A stretch of 64,000 nt of DNA, taken from the NCBI RefSeq assembly GCF_016429065.1, contig NZ_JAELTX010000002.1, positions 1 through 64,000 of the forward strand. Reading direction: 5' to 3'. Origin of the DNA: Pedobacter sp. ASV17. GTDB lineage: Bacteria; Bacteroidota; Bacteroidia; Sphingobacteriales; Sphingobacteriaceae. Below the pieces are notes generated by a model. It was not told the DNA's origin and ran no database searches. It worked only from the letters and a program-made list of their open reading frames with translations. The position numbers were made by a program, and so were the translations under genes. This document shows, in pieces, positions 26,366-35,200 of this stretch; position 1 is the stretch's first letter; each line of letters begins with the position of its first letter.

Positions 26366-26402
26366 TATGCAATTTGTATTAAGCCCCTTTAGGGGTTGGG
26401 GG
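26305..26402. repeat. hisC-hisB junction repeat (CCCCTAAAGGGG palindromes)
   Basis: CCCCCTTGCCCCCTAAAGGG at 26310-26329 and AAGCCCCTTTAGGGGTTGGG near 26381-26400 are inverted copies of one G/C-rich word in an AT-rich genome. They span the hisC stop, the spacer and the hisB 5' end. Confidence 0.75.
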
Positions 26403-27443
26403 TTATAGTTTTTCTAGTGCGGTTAAAAGTTGGTTGTTTTCTTCAATGGTGCCAATGGTAATGCGTAGGCAATCGTCGCAAAGCACTACTTTGGAGCGGT
26501 CTCTCACAATAATGCCTTGGTCTACCAATTGGTGATAGGTCCAATGTGCGTGGTCAATTTGAACTAAAATGAAATTGGCATCAGATGGGTAAACTTTTCT
26601 CACTTTCTCCAGCCTGCTTAACGCATTGGCTAATCTCTCGCGTTCGTTTACCGTAATCTTAATCCATTCGTTTACCTGTTGAATGTTTTGCAAGGCTGCC
26701 AAAGCTAAATCTTGTGTAGCTTGGTTGATGTTGTAAGGCGGTTTTACTTTGTTCAGGATGTCAATTACGTGAGTTGAAGAAAAGGCCATGCCCAAACGTA
26801 AAGCTGCCAAACCCCAAGCTTTTGAAAAAGTTTGTAGGATTACCAAGTTGGCATATTCCGTCAATTCTTGGATAAAGGTCTTCTGCTTTGCGAAATTGAT
26901 GTAAGCCTCATCTATCACCACCAAGCCTTTGAAGTTGGCTAGAATCGTCTCTATATCGCTTCTATTTAAAGAATTTCCCGTAGGATTGTTAGGGGAGCAA
27001 ATGAAAATGATTTTGGTGTTTGCGTCAATCGTTTCAGCAATCTTCTCCAAGTCCAGTTGAAAATCGGGAGTGAGGTTCACTTTTCTTACCTCAACATCAT
27101 TGATGTTTGCCGATACTTCGTACATGCCGTAGGTAGGCGGCAGGATAATCACATTGTCTTTTCCAGGGTTGCAAAAAGCTCTGAAAAGTAAGTCGATCGC
27201 TTCGTCGCTACCGTTGCCCAAAAAGGTGTTTTCAATAGGCACGCCTTTGATTTTGCTAATGGCATCTTTTAAATCCAATTGCAAAGGGTCTGGGTAGCGG
27301 TTATAGTCGGCAGGTAGTGGCGAGCCAAAACTATTCTCGTTGGCATCTAAGTAAACACTTGCTTGCCCTTTAAATTCGTCCCTAGCGGTAGAGTAGGGGC
27401 TAAGGTTTTTTATATTTTCTCGTTGTAGGTCTCTTACGTCCAT
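26403..27443 (-). CDS. hisC: Histidinol-phosphate aminotransferase
   Basis: A 346-aa class I/II PLP enzyme that makes histidinol phosphate from imidazole-acetol phosphate. Hallmarks are [12 protein letters not shown] near the N-terminus, [20 protein letters not shown] (PLP-binding Asp and Tyr), and the Schiff-base Lys in [14 protein letters not shown]. The C-terminal substrate motif LRITIGT is present. It lies 37 bases upstream of hisB. Confidence 0.97.
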   Translation of the reverse strand: MDVRDLQRENIKNLSPYSTARDEFKGQASVYLDANENSFGSPLPADYNRYPDPLQLDLKDAISKIKGVPIENTFLGNGSDEAIDLLFRAFCNPGKDNVIILPPTYGMYEVSANINDVEVRKVNLTPDFQLDLEKIAETIDANTKIIFICSPNNPTGNSLNRSDIETILANFKGLVVIDEAYINFAKQKTFIQELTEYANLVILQTFSKAWGLAALRLGMAFSSTHVIDILNKVKPPYNINQATQDLALAALQNIQQVNEWIKITVNERERLANALSRLEKVRKVYPSDANFILVQIDHAHWTYHQLVDQGIIVRDRSKVVLCDDCLRITIGTIEENNQLLTALEKL

Positions 27444-27487
27444 TTTGTTGTTTCGTTTTTTAGTTGTTTTGTTGGTTCGACTTGTTC

Positions 27488-28783
27488 CTAGCCACTAACT
27501 CCTAGTCCCTCAAGTCTAATACTCACTGCATTCTTGTGCGCCTGTAGGCCTTCGGCTTCTGCAAGTACTTCAACGGTAGTACCAATATTTTTTAAACCAT
27601 TGGCAGATAGATGTTGAAACGTGATTTTCTTAATGAAAGTATCAATAGAAACGCCAGAATAGGCTTTGGCAAAAGCACTTGTTGGTAAAGTATGGTTAGT
27701 TCCTGAAGCATAATCGCCTGCGCTTTCAGGGGTTAAATTGCCCAAGAACACCGAACCTGCATTGTTGATCAATGGGATAAGTGATTCGTATTTTTCTGTG
27801 GCCAATATCAAGTGTTCGGGAGCGTAGATGTTGCTAAATTCCATTCCTTCGGCTAGGTCGTCCACTAACATGACGTAGGAATTGGCGATGGCTGCTGCGG
27901 CAATGTCCTTTCTAGGTAAGGCTAGCAATTGCTTTTCTACTTCCTCAATAATTTTATTTGCAGTATCATTTGAGGTAACAGTTAAAATCGACTGACTATC
28001 AGTCCCGTGTTCTGCTTGCGCTAAAAGGTCTGCGGCCACGTATGACGGAATGGCAGTATCATCTGCGAGCACTAAAACCTCCGATGGGCCCGCGGGCATA
28101 TCGATGGCCACGCTGTTTTGTACTTGTTTTTTGGCTTCGGTGACATAACGGTTTCCTGGGCCAAATATCTTATAAACTTGAGGAATGCTTTCGGTACCGT
28201 AGGCCATGGCCGCAACGGCTTGTGCGCCGCCAACAAGATAAACCTTTTCGATGTTGAGTAGTGTAGCTACGTAAGCAATGTAGCAATTCACCTTTCCGTC
28301 TTGCTGGGGTGGCGAACAAACCACGATTTCTTTGCAACCAGCAATTTTAGCTGGAATGCCCAACATTAAGAAAGTGCTGGGTAGTACAGCGGTACCTCCT
28401 GGGATGTATAAGCCCACCCGTTCAATTGCCCTTGCCTCACGCCAACAAGTTACGCCTGGCATGGTTTCTACTTTGTCCTCCTGCTTAAGTTGCGAGGCAT
28501 GAAAGGTATGGATATTTTGGTAGGCCGTATCGATGGCACTTTTAACCGATGAAGGAATTTGTTTCGCAATTTCGGCCAGTTCGTTTTTGTCGATAAAGAG
28601 AGAAGAAAGTTCGATGTTGTCGAACTGTTGAGCGTAGCTGAGCAAGGCGTTGTCGCCATTGCTTTTTACGTTGTTGATGATTTCTTCTGTCCTCGATTTA
28701 ACTAAGTTGTCGTCAGAAATGCTCCGAGAACATAGTTCTTTCAGTTCTTGTTGAGTTAAATCTTTAAAGTTATAGATTTTCAA
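27488..28783 (-). CDS. hisD: Histidinol dehydrogenase
   Basis: A 431-aa zinc enzyme that makes histidine from histidinol in two NAD steps. Motifs include IPGGTAVLPSTFLMLGIPAK, FGPGNRYVTEAKK, the zinc ligands in AQAEHGTDSQ and APEHLIL, and the late GDYASGTNHTLPT. The last residues, LEGLGVSG, are encoded by a dispersed CTAG-type repeat that also supplies the stop codon. The gene is second in the operon but separated from hisG by 340 bases of mostly repeat sequence. Confidence 0.97.
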   Translation of the reverse strand: MKIYNFKDLTQQELKELCSRSISDDNLVKSRTEEIINNVKSNGDNALLSYAQQFDNIELSSLFIDKNELAEIAKQIPSSVKSAIDTAYQNIHTFHASQLKQEDKVETMPGVTCWREARAIERVGLYIPGGTAVLPSTFLMLGIPAKIAGCKEIVVCSPPQQDGKVNCYIAYVATLLNIEKVYLVGGAQAVAAMAYGTESIPQVYKIFGPGNRYVTEAKKQVQNSVAIDMPAGPSEVLVLADDTAIPSYVAADLLAQAEHGTDSQSILTVTSNDTANKIIEEVEKQLLALPRKDIAAAAIANSYVMLVDDLAEGMEFSNIYAPEHLILATEKYESLIPLINNAGSVFLGNLTPESAGDYASGTNHTLPTSAFAKAYSGVSIDTFIKKITFQHLSANGLKNIGTTVEVLAEAEGLQAHKNAVSIRLEGLGVSG

Positions 28784-29123
28784 TGTTTTAAAATTTTAAA
28801 TTAACTAATAGTTAATAGTAAAAATTAAATATTTTGAGTAATTTTTGTCATTTTTAACGCATAGAGGTATATCGTTTTCGCTTAAGTCGGTCGTCATTTC
28901 GAGCGTAGTCGAGAGATCTTTGAAGCAGAAATTAAAACCTGCATTTTCAAAGATTTCTCTCCCGTAACTATTCGGGACTTCGCGGTCGAAATAACGAAAA
29001 GCAATGCTTGTTTCTTTATTCGTTCGTCTGCAATTTTCTGAACTAACACGGGAAGAAAAACGAGTTTGGCTTCCTTTTTTGAAACAGCTTTCTATGTATT
29101 TAAATGGTTTCAATATTTCAAAC
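28784..29123. repeat. hisG-hisD spacer with TCATTTCGA inverted element
   Basis: GTCATTTCGAGCGTAGTCGA at 28894-28913 and GCGGTCGAAATAACGA near 28982 are the ends; the inner words AGAGATCTTTGA and TCAAAGATTTCTCTC are also inverse copies. The apparent 102-residue frame across this stretch is repeat-derived and is not called. Nothing else was seen. Confidence 0.75.
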
Positions 29124-29975
29124 TTACGTAATGATTTTCTCGATTGGCATCACCACGATACCTTGTGCACCCGCGGCTTTTAGGCTATTGATTTTTACCC
29201 AAAAATCTTGCTCATCAATTACCGAATGAACGGCTACCCAATCTTCCTCGAACAAAGGAACTACCGTTGGACTTTTTACGCCTGGCAATAATTCAACTAC
29301 TGCCTTAAGGTTTTTCTTCTCCACGTTAAGCACTACATATTTAGTAGTCCTGGCTCTAAGTACCGATTGGATTCTTTGAACCAGTTCTAATACTTCGGTA
29401 TTGAATTCTAAACCTGGGGTACATACTAAGGCTGCCTGCGAATCCATCACGCTGGTGAAAGGTCTAAGGCCATTGTTTTTTAAGGTGCCGCCAGTAGATA
29501 CGATGTCGAAAATGGCATCACTTAAGCCTAAGCCTGGACCAATTTCCACCGAACCAGAGATGTTCCTGATTTGTGCCGAAACTTGGTTGGCTTTTAAGAA
29601 TTTTTCTAAAATTACAGGGTAGGAGGTGGCAATCACCTTGCCATCTAATTGCGCTACGCTATTGATATCGCTATCATTTTTAACGGCAATTTTTAGAGAG
29701 CATTTGCCAAAGCCCAGTTTTTGTAGGTAAGAAACATTGGCTCCTGTTTCAACAATCACATTTTCGCCCACAATGCCCAAGTCGGCAATGCCATCCTGCA
29801 CATATTCAGGAATATCATCGTCTCTAAGGAATAAGATTTCTAATGGGAAGTTGGTTACTGTTGAAATCAATGAGCTTTTGTAGTTTTCGAATGATAAACC
29901 ACAATTTTTAAGAATTTCTACTGATTTTTCGTTTAATCTACCCGATTTCTGGATAGCTATTTTAAGAGTTTTCAC
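29124..29975 (-). CDS. hisG: ATP phosphoribosyltransferase, long form
   Basis: A 283-aa HisG_L enzyme catalysing the first, feedback-controlled step of histidine synthesis. The catalytic part (1-210) has the AIQKSGRL start, DLGIVGENV and the PRPP loop in DIVSTGGTLKNNGL. The C-terminal ACT-like regulatory domain (about 212-283) ends GIVVMPIEKII, which indicates direct inhibition by histidine and no need for HisZ. It is first in the operon, 67 bases after the leader peptide stop. Confidence 0.98.
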   Translation of the reverse strand: MKTLKIAIQKSGRLNEKSVEILKNCGLSFENYKSSLISTVTNFPLEILFLRDDDIPEYVQDGIADLGIVGENVIVETGANVSYLQKLGFGKCSLKIAVKNDSDINSVAQLDGKVIATSYPVILEKFLKANQVSAQIRNISGSVEIGPGLGLSDAIFDIVSTGGTLKNNGLRPFTSVMDSQAALVCTPGLEFNTEVLELVQRIQSVLRARTTKYVVLNVEKKNLKAVVELLPGVKSPTVVPLFEEDWVAVHSVIDEQDFWVKINSLKAAGAQGIVVMPIEKIIT

Positions 29976-30010
29976 TTACTAAAATTAAAAGATAAGAAAT
30001 ATAAAATCTA

Positions 30011-30092
30011 TTTTAAACCGCTCTGAAGTACAGAACATAACATTACATATCGCCGCAATGGCGATGGTGGTAATGTACGTGATGGTTTAAAA
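30011..30092 (-). promoter_or_regulatory. Predicted his leader RNA structure
   Basis: Nested pairings cover the His-codon region: TTTTAAACC (30011-30019) with GGTTTAAAA (30084-30092), GTAC (30028) with GTAC (30075), and ATCGCC (30049-30054) with GGCGAT (30060-30065). A ribosome stalled on His codons would open the long stem. I do not see a textbook terminator with a T tract, so how the structure affects hisG is open. Confidence 0.55.
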
Positions 30093-30102
30093 ATTGAATC
30101 AT
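30043..30102 (-). CDS. hisL: Histidine operon leader peptide, His-rich, 19 aa
   Basis: ATG at 30102 opens a 19-codon frame reading MIQFLNHHVHYHHRHCGDM before TAA. Six of the nine residues from 7 to 15 are histidine. It starts about 37 bases after a strong promoter and ends 67 bases before hisG. A run of codons for the pathway product is the mark of transcription attenuation by ribosome stalling, as in enteric hisL. It is too short for usual gene finders. Function is inferred from composition and place. Confidence 0.85.
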   Translation of the reverse strand: MIQFLNHHVHYHHRHCGDM

Positions 30103-30143
30103 TATACTAACTTTCTTTTCCTTAATTTTGCAGGAACGTATGG

Positions 30144-30175
30144 CAAATATATACTAGTTTAGTATACAATGCAAA
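30144..30175 (-). promoter_or_regulatory. Promoter of the his operon
   Basis: On the minus strand TTTG at 30175-30172 is followed after 20 bases by TATATTTG at 30151-30144, a near-ideal -33/-7 pair. Transcription would begin near 30139, before hisL. Confidence 0.8.
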
Positions 30176-30222
30176 AAATAATGGCATTTTATTTGTATTA
30201 TCTACCTATCTAAGAATAATTA

Positions 30223-31827
30223 ATGTTGACTAATCCCTTTCTAAGTTTGAAAAAAACGCTACTTCTTTCCCTTCTTTGTTGTGTTTTAAGTGCCTGTAGC
30301 TGGTTTAAAGAGAAGCCCGAGATTGCTGTAGTATTGACTGAACATTTTAATAATAAGCTGTACAACAAATTTGACACCGCTGTATATAAGCCCATCTTTA
30401 AAGCAAAATTAGAGGAACAGCGCAAAGGATTTTTAAATCCTAAGATTATTACTGCTTTTTACGAAAAGAACGAATACCTGCCGCAATTGGTTACCCGCTT
30501 TTATGTGAATGGACAGTTGGACAGTTTAAAAAACTATTTATCCAATAGCAAGCTCGATGGTTTTAACCCTGAGATATTTAACTACACCGTTTACGAAAAA
30601 GAATTACAGGTACTCAACAGAAATCAGTTTAAAACCATTGAGGAGGTTTACGAAGTGGTGGCCGACCTTGAGTTAAATGCTGCGTATGCCTTAAATAAGT
30701 ACACCAATTTTATGGCGTATGGGAGTATCAACCCTAAAAATTTCTTTAACCGCTTTTATATTCAACTACAGCGCCCTGATAGTTTGAAGATGGATTCAGT
30801 ACTGAATACTGACAATTTAGTAGCCAAACTGAAAAAGGCACAACCTTCTACGGATGCTTATTTGGCGCTTAAACGAGCGCTGGCCCATTATCGTGATAGC
30901 TTAGGCACGGATGAAACACCACAAGTAAAGGCCATTAAGATGAATATGGAGCGTATGCGCTGGCGCTTACCGCTACAAACAGAAGAACTGGTAGTGGTAA
31001 ACATCCCTGATTTTACACTCACTTGGTTTAGGAAAGCAGACACCCTAGCACATATGAATGTTTGCGTAGGAGGTAAACGTGAGGCGACTTATGCCGAAAA
31101 GATGAAAGTCTTTTTAAAATCGGGCAAACTGGATGATAAGCCTAAAAATCACGAAACCCCACAGTTATTCAGTGTTTTTAATGCCATACAGGTAAATCCT
31201 ATTTGGAATATCCCCGTGAGTATTGCTAAAAGTGAAATTTATTGGATGGCAAGAAAAGATCCTTTCTATCTTTCGAATAACAATATCAAGGTTTACTACA
31301 AAGACAAATTAGTGGCCGACCCCGATACCATTGATTGGAACAAATATCCACGCGAAAAGTTGCCATTTAAGTTTAAGCAAGGTTCTGGAGAGGGGAATGC
31401 GCTGGGCAAGTTCAAGTTTGTGTTTGATAATAGTTCGAGCATCTACTTGCACGATACCAACAACAAATACGGATTTAAATTGGCCAATCGTGCCATTAGC
31501 CACGGTTGTGTGCGTATTGAACAGCCTTTGAAATTTGCAGAGTTAATGGTGAAAGACAAATATCAGTACGATAAATTGCGTATGGATGTGGATTTACCTC
31601 CTGTGGATACGACCAAAAACGAAATCTTTAAAAAGAAACTGGCTAAAAAAACTGATACCTTGAATGTTTTCCAATTAAAACCTACTTGGTATTCGCCCCG
31701 TAAGAGCATTGGTGTGTTCATCGCTTATTATACTGCATGGGCAGATGGTAAAGGCAATGTACAATTCAGGCCAGATGTTTACGAGTATGACCCAATTCTT
31801 TGGGAAGCTTTGAAGAGGTACATGTAA
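30223..31827 (+). CDS. L,D-transpeptidase (YkuD/YcbB-type) lipoprotein
   Basis: A 534-aa enzyme that makes 3-3 peptidoglycan crosslinks or links proteins to peptidoglycan. The N-terminus carries a lipobox LSAC with Cys25, so it is membrane-anchored. A helical scaffold region (about 40-250) precedes the YkuD domain (about 265-470) with catalytic C429 in ISHGCVRI; H427 is the conserved partner. The size and the large insert resemble the E. coli YcbB (LdtD) group rather than the short ErfK type. It is divergent from the his operon. Confidence 0.93.
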   Translation: MLTNPFLSLKKTLLLSLLCCVLSACSWFKEKPEIAVVLTEHFNNKLYNKFDTAVYKPIFKAKLEEQRKGFLNPKIITAFYEKNEYLPQLVTRFYVNGQLDSLKNYLSNSKLDGFNPEIFNYTVYEKELQVLNRNQFKTIEEVYEVVADLELNAAYALNKYTNFMAYGSINPKNFFNRFYIQLQRPDSLKMDSVLNTDNLVAKLKKAQPSTDAYLALKRALAHYRDSLGTDETPQVKAIKMNMERMRWRLPLQTEELVVVNIPDFTLTWFRKADTLAHMNVCVGGKREATYAEKMKVFLKSGKLDDKPKNHETPQLFSVFNAIQVNPIWNIPVSIAKSEIYWMARKDPFYLSNNNIKVYYKDKLVADPDTIDWNKYPREKLPFKFKQGSGEGNALGKFKFVFDNSSSIYLHDTNNKYGFKLANRAISHGCVRIEQPLKFAELMVKDKYQYDKLRMDVDLPPVDTTKNEIFKKKLAKKTDTLNVFQLKPTWYSPRKSIGVFIAYYTAWADGKGNVQFRPDVYEYDPILWEALKRYM

Positions 31828-31845
31828 TTTCCAGATTGAGTGGCC

Positions 31846-31900
31846 TATGTGCCTATGTGGTTCTTAAATGTTCAATAAATTATAACCACATAGACACATA
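31846..31900. repeat. Inverted repeat of the CTATGTGGTT family
   Basis: Arms TATGTGCCTATGTGGTT (31846-31862) and AACCACATAGACACATA (31884-31900) match at 16 of 17 positions. A second copy lies at 41973-42054, so the two bracket the whole SusCD/sulfonate locus. Confidence 0.85.
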
Positions 31901-31995
31901 AGAGTATGTTCCCTCTTATTCCTAAGGTGAGTATTGAATTTATTATCAAAAGCGCTTTAAAGACCTTTTAAGCCACTAAAAATAAATCAAATAAA

Positions 31996-32038
31996 ATAGT
32001 CTACTAATTTTGTAGTCTATTATTAATTCCTATATTTG
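31996..32038 (+). promoter_or_regulatory. Promoter with 9-7-9 dyad operator of the SusC operon
   Basis: The dyad ATAGTCTAC (31996-32004), seven bases, GTAGTCTAT (32012-32020) ends 10 bases before the -7 element TATATTTG (32031-32038). TTTTG at 32008-32012 is the -33 and lies inside the dyad. A dyad of the same size and core (TCTA-N9-TAG) lies before the EamA gene at 43168-43192. The 25-base form resembles operators of Rrf2-type regulators such as CymR or IscR; the regulator itself is not in the window. Confidence 0.7.
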
Positions 32039-32100
32039 CTGCTGAAATTTCAACAGACAAATAACATTAATAATGATTTTTTTATTGCGGAGGTAGGTGT

Positions 32101-32112
32101 ATGATGTGTTAA
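32101..32112 (+). CDS. Candidate micro-ORF Met-Met-Cys
   Basis: ATGATGTGTTAA lies 3 bases after GGAGGTAGGT, a strong Shine-Dalgarno that is unusual in this phylum. The peptide would be Met-Met-Cys. Met and Cys are the two sulfur amino acids, and the micro-ORF sits in the leader of an operon with an SsuD-like enzyme. An 8-bp stem (GGGAAATA / TATTTCCC, 32136-32155) follows it. It is a possible sulfur sensor through ribosome pausing; chance cannot be excluded for so short a frame. Confidence 0.5.
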   Translation: MMC

Positions 32113-32162
32113 ACTATACTAAAAATAAAAAAGGGAAATAAAAATATTTCCCCTTCGGTGTT

Positions 32163-32222
32163 AAAGCAGAAACAGGTGATCAATTGGCGTTGCAACCTGC
32201 TTCAATTCTCTAATTAAAACCA
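32163..32222 (+). promoter_or_regulatory. SAM-II-like riboswitch candidate
   Basis: AGGTGAT at 32174-32180 and TTGCAACCT at 32190-32198 match the SAM-II core. P1 is AGGT / ACCT, extended by AAGC / GCTT across an internal AGAAAC bulge. The loop word AATTG (32182-32186) pairs with the 3' CAATT (32203-32207), giving an H-type pseudoknot. The 3' GCTAAAnAGG block of typical SAM-II members is degenerate here (CTAATTAAAACC). It ends just before the SusC start, suited to translational control by S-adenosylmethionine. Confidence 0.6.
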
Positions 32223-32232
32223 TTGTAAAATT

Positions 32233-35200
32233 ATGCAAAAAAATGGAAAAGCCAACCGCTTTTTTAAGGGTAGGGCTTTGTCAAAACATTCCAAGCTAAG
32301 TCTCTCCATATTTCTATTTTTCCTCTCTTTTACTTCTACCGCCCAAAATACTCCTTTAATCAACTCCAAATTAACGGGTAAGGTGATTGATTCCCGTACC
32401 AAAGAGCCTTTGGCTGGTGCCGTAGTGCAAATAGAAGGGGTAACCAACCAAACGCAAACGGATGCCGATGGAAAATTCAACCTGGTTACAGGTCAATCTT
32501 TCCCCTATAACCTGATTGTTTCGTACATCGGTTACGAAAAGCAAAAAGTAACCGCGAATGGTTCGCCCATTACCATTGAACTACAAGAAATCACCAATGA
32601 ATTGAGTGGCATTGTTATTACAGGCTATAACGTTCAAAAGAAACAGGACTTTACGGGTTCGGCCTCGAGGGTGAGTGCCAAGCAAATTGCTAATCGCCCT
32701 GCGCAAAGTTTCGATCAATTAATTGGCGGACAAGCCGCTGGGGTAAATATTGTGCAACCTAGTGGTGTACTTAATGCTGCTCCAGTTTTCCGTATTAGGG
32801 GTATCAACTCTATTTCTTCGGGGATTTACCCTTTAATTGTGATTGACGGCGTGCCTTCTTTTACAGGGCAACAAGGCGGTAACGTAGGCAACAATCCTTT
32901 GGCCAATCTCAATCCTGGCGATATCGAATCCATCGACGTACTGAAAGATGCTTCGGCTACGGCTATTTATGGTTCAAGGGCGGCAAACGGGGTAGTGGTA
33001 GTGACCACCAAAAAAGGTAAAACAGGCAAAACCAAAGTCAATTACGATGCTTGGGTGAACGTAAGTACCCCAGCAAATTTACCAAAGCTGTTAGATGCCT
33101 CTCAGTACGTCACCATTAAAAACGAAGCCATGGTGAATGCGGGCAAGCAGCCAGGTTTTGCTTTGCAAACAAGATCTGACGGCTCAACCGTGAATACCGA
33201 TTGGTATGATGTGGCTTATCACAATGGGGTTTCCCAAAACCATAATGTGAGTTTTTCAGGAGCCAATGAGTCTACCAACTATTTCATTTCTTTGGCTTAC
33301 GGCAAACAAAATGGTATTCTGCGCACTAACGACCAAGACCAAAAAACGGCTCGTATCAATTTAGAGCATAAGCTGTTCAGTAATCTTGTTGTAGGTACGC
33401 ACTTGGGCTACAACAATACGCTGGGACGTGGTCCTGCTACGGGCTCCTTACCTGGCCAGTACATTGGCACCGATGCACTTTCCCGTATGACCTACATTTT
33501 GCCGCCAAACGTGGCTGTGTATAATGAAGATGGTTCTTACAATGTTCAAGATAAGCAAAGGGTAGGTTATGGCGCTAATAACAGCAATGCTTCCAGTGCG
33601 GCCTATGTAGGCAATATTAACGCCTATAATTTGCAGCTTATCCTCGATTTAGATAAATACAGTTCCGAAAGCAATTCGTTGCTTGGTGATGTATACGCCG
33701 AATTAGAGGTTTTAAAAGGTTTAAAATTTAAAACAGTTTACGGGCTGAACAAACTTTATATCGAGAACCTGAGCTTTCAAAATGGCTTACATGGTGATGC
33801 TGGTGCGGCTAATGGAATAGCAACCAACACCAACAGGAGATTAAACAGAACCGATTGGGTAAACACCCTTAGTTACAACAAAACCTTTGCAGAAAAGCAC
33901 AACATAAATGTGCTGGCAGGTTACGAAGAGATTGTAACCACGGTTGATGGCTGGGGCGCTCAACGCACGGGGCTTTCTGATCCTTTCTTTACCAGTTACC
34001 AAGGAGGTTTTACTACCATTACACCTAGCGGAAACGTTCAAAGCAGAAATGGTTTTATTTCTTATTTCGCTAATTTGAACTACAGCTTTGCAAGCAAGTA
34101 TTTGCTGAGCTACAGTTTCAGGAGAGATGGTTATTCGGGCTTGCCCAAAGATAATCGATTCGGTAATTTCAATGGTGGCTCATTAGGCTGGGTGCTTTCG
34201 GAAGAAGATTTCTTCAAAAGTTCAGCACTCGCTTCTGTTTTCGATCGCTTTAAAATCAAGGCCAGTTACGGTGAAGTAGGCAACATCAACATTGGAGATT
34301 TTCCATCATTAGGATTATACGGCGCAGCCACTTATAATGGTATACCTACTTTAGGTTTTACGCAAGCAGGAAACGACCAGTTAAAATGGGAGACCAGTAA
34401 GAAAAGCAATATCGGTTTAGCACTTTCATTCTTAAAAGACAGAATAACCCTAGAGGCCGATTACTACAATAACAAAGTTGATGGCTTGATTCTAGACGCT
34501 AAACAGGCACCTTCAAAGGGTATTCCTGGGAATGTGATTAGTGCCAATGTGGGCTCACTTTACAATAAGGGATTTGAGTTTGCCTTAACAGCTGCCATTA
34601 TCCAAAAAGATGATTTTAAGTGGAATGCTAATTTCAACATTTCTACCCTTCAAAATAAAGTAACCACGTTATTCAACGGTACAGATATTTATACTCCGAG
34701 CAATTTCGGTATCCAAAACATGACCAGGGAAGGATATTCCATCGGTTCTATTTGGGCAGTGCCTACCAATGGCGTCAACCCAGCTAATGGTAACCGTATT
34801 TTTATCAACAGAAATGGTCAGGAAGTACAGTACAATCATGTTGCTGCTAACAAGTGGACTTATTTAGACGGTTCTGTGGCTCCAGCCATAGATAATTATT
34901 TAGATGGAAGGATACAGGGTTCCTCTTTGCCAACTTACTACGGAGGTTTAAATAATAATTTCAGCTATAAAAGGTTCGATTTTGACTTTGGTATCATCTT
35001 TTCTGGAGGAAACAAAATTTACAACGGTACCAGAGCCAATTTGCTAGACCAACGCTATTTTAACAACGGAACTTTCGTGTTGGATAGGTGGACTACTCAA
35101 GGGCAGGTCACCGATATTCCTAAACTTTATTTCTCGGATAACGTATCTACTGGATTTTCCATTACCAACTCGGCAATGGTGGAAGACGGTTCTTTCCTGA

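Noticed and set aside
28805..29113. 102-codon frame between hisG and hisD as an extra his gene
   Set aside because: It is translated from the TCATTTCGA inverted repeat and has no family resemblance; the his pathway is complete without it.
32136..32155. GGGAAATA/TATTTCCC stem in the SusC leader as an intrinsic terminator
   Set aside because: No T tract follows on the plus strand; it is kept only as a leader stem near the micro-ORF.
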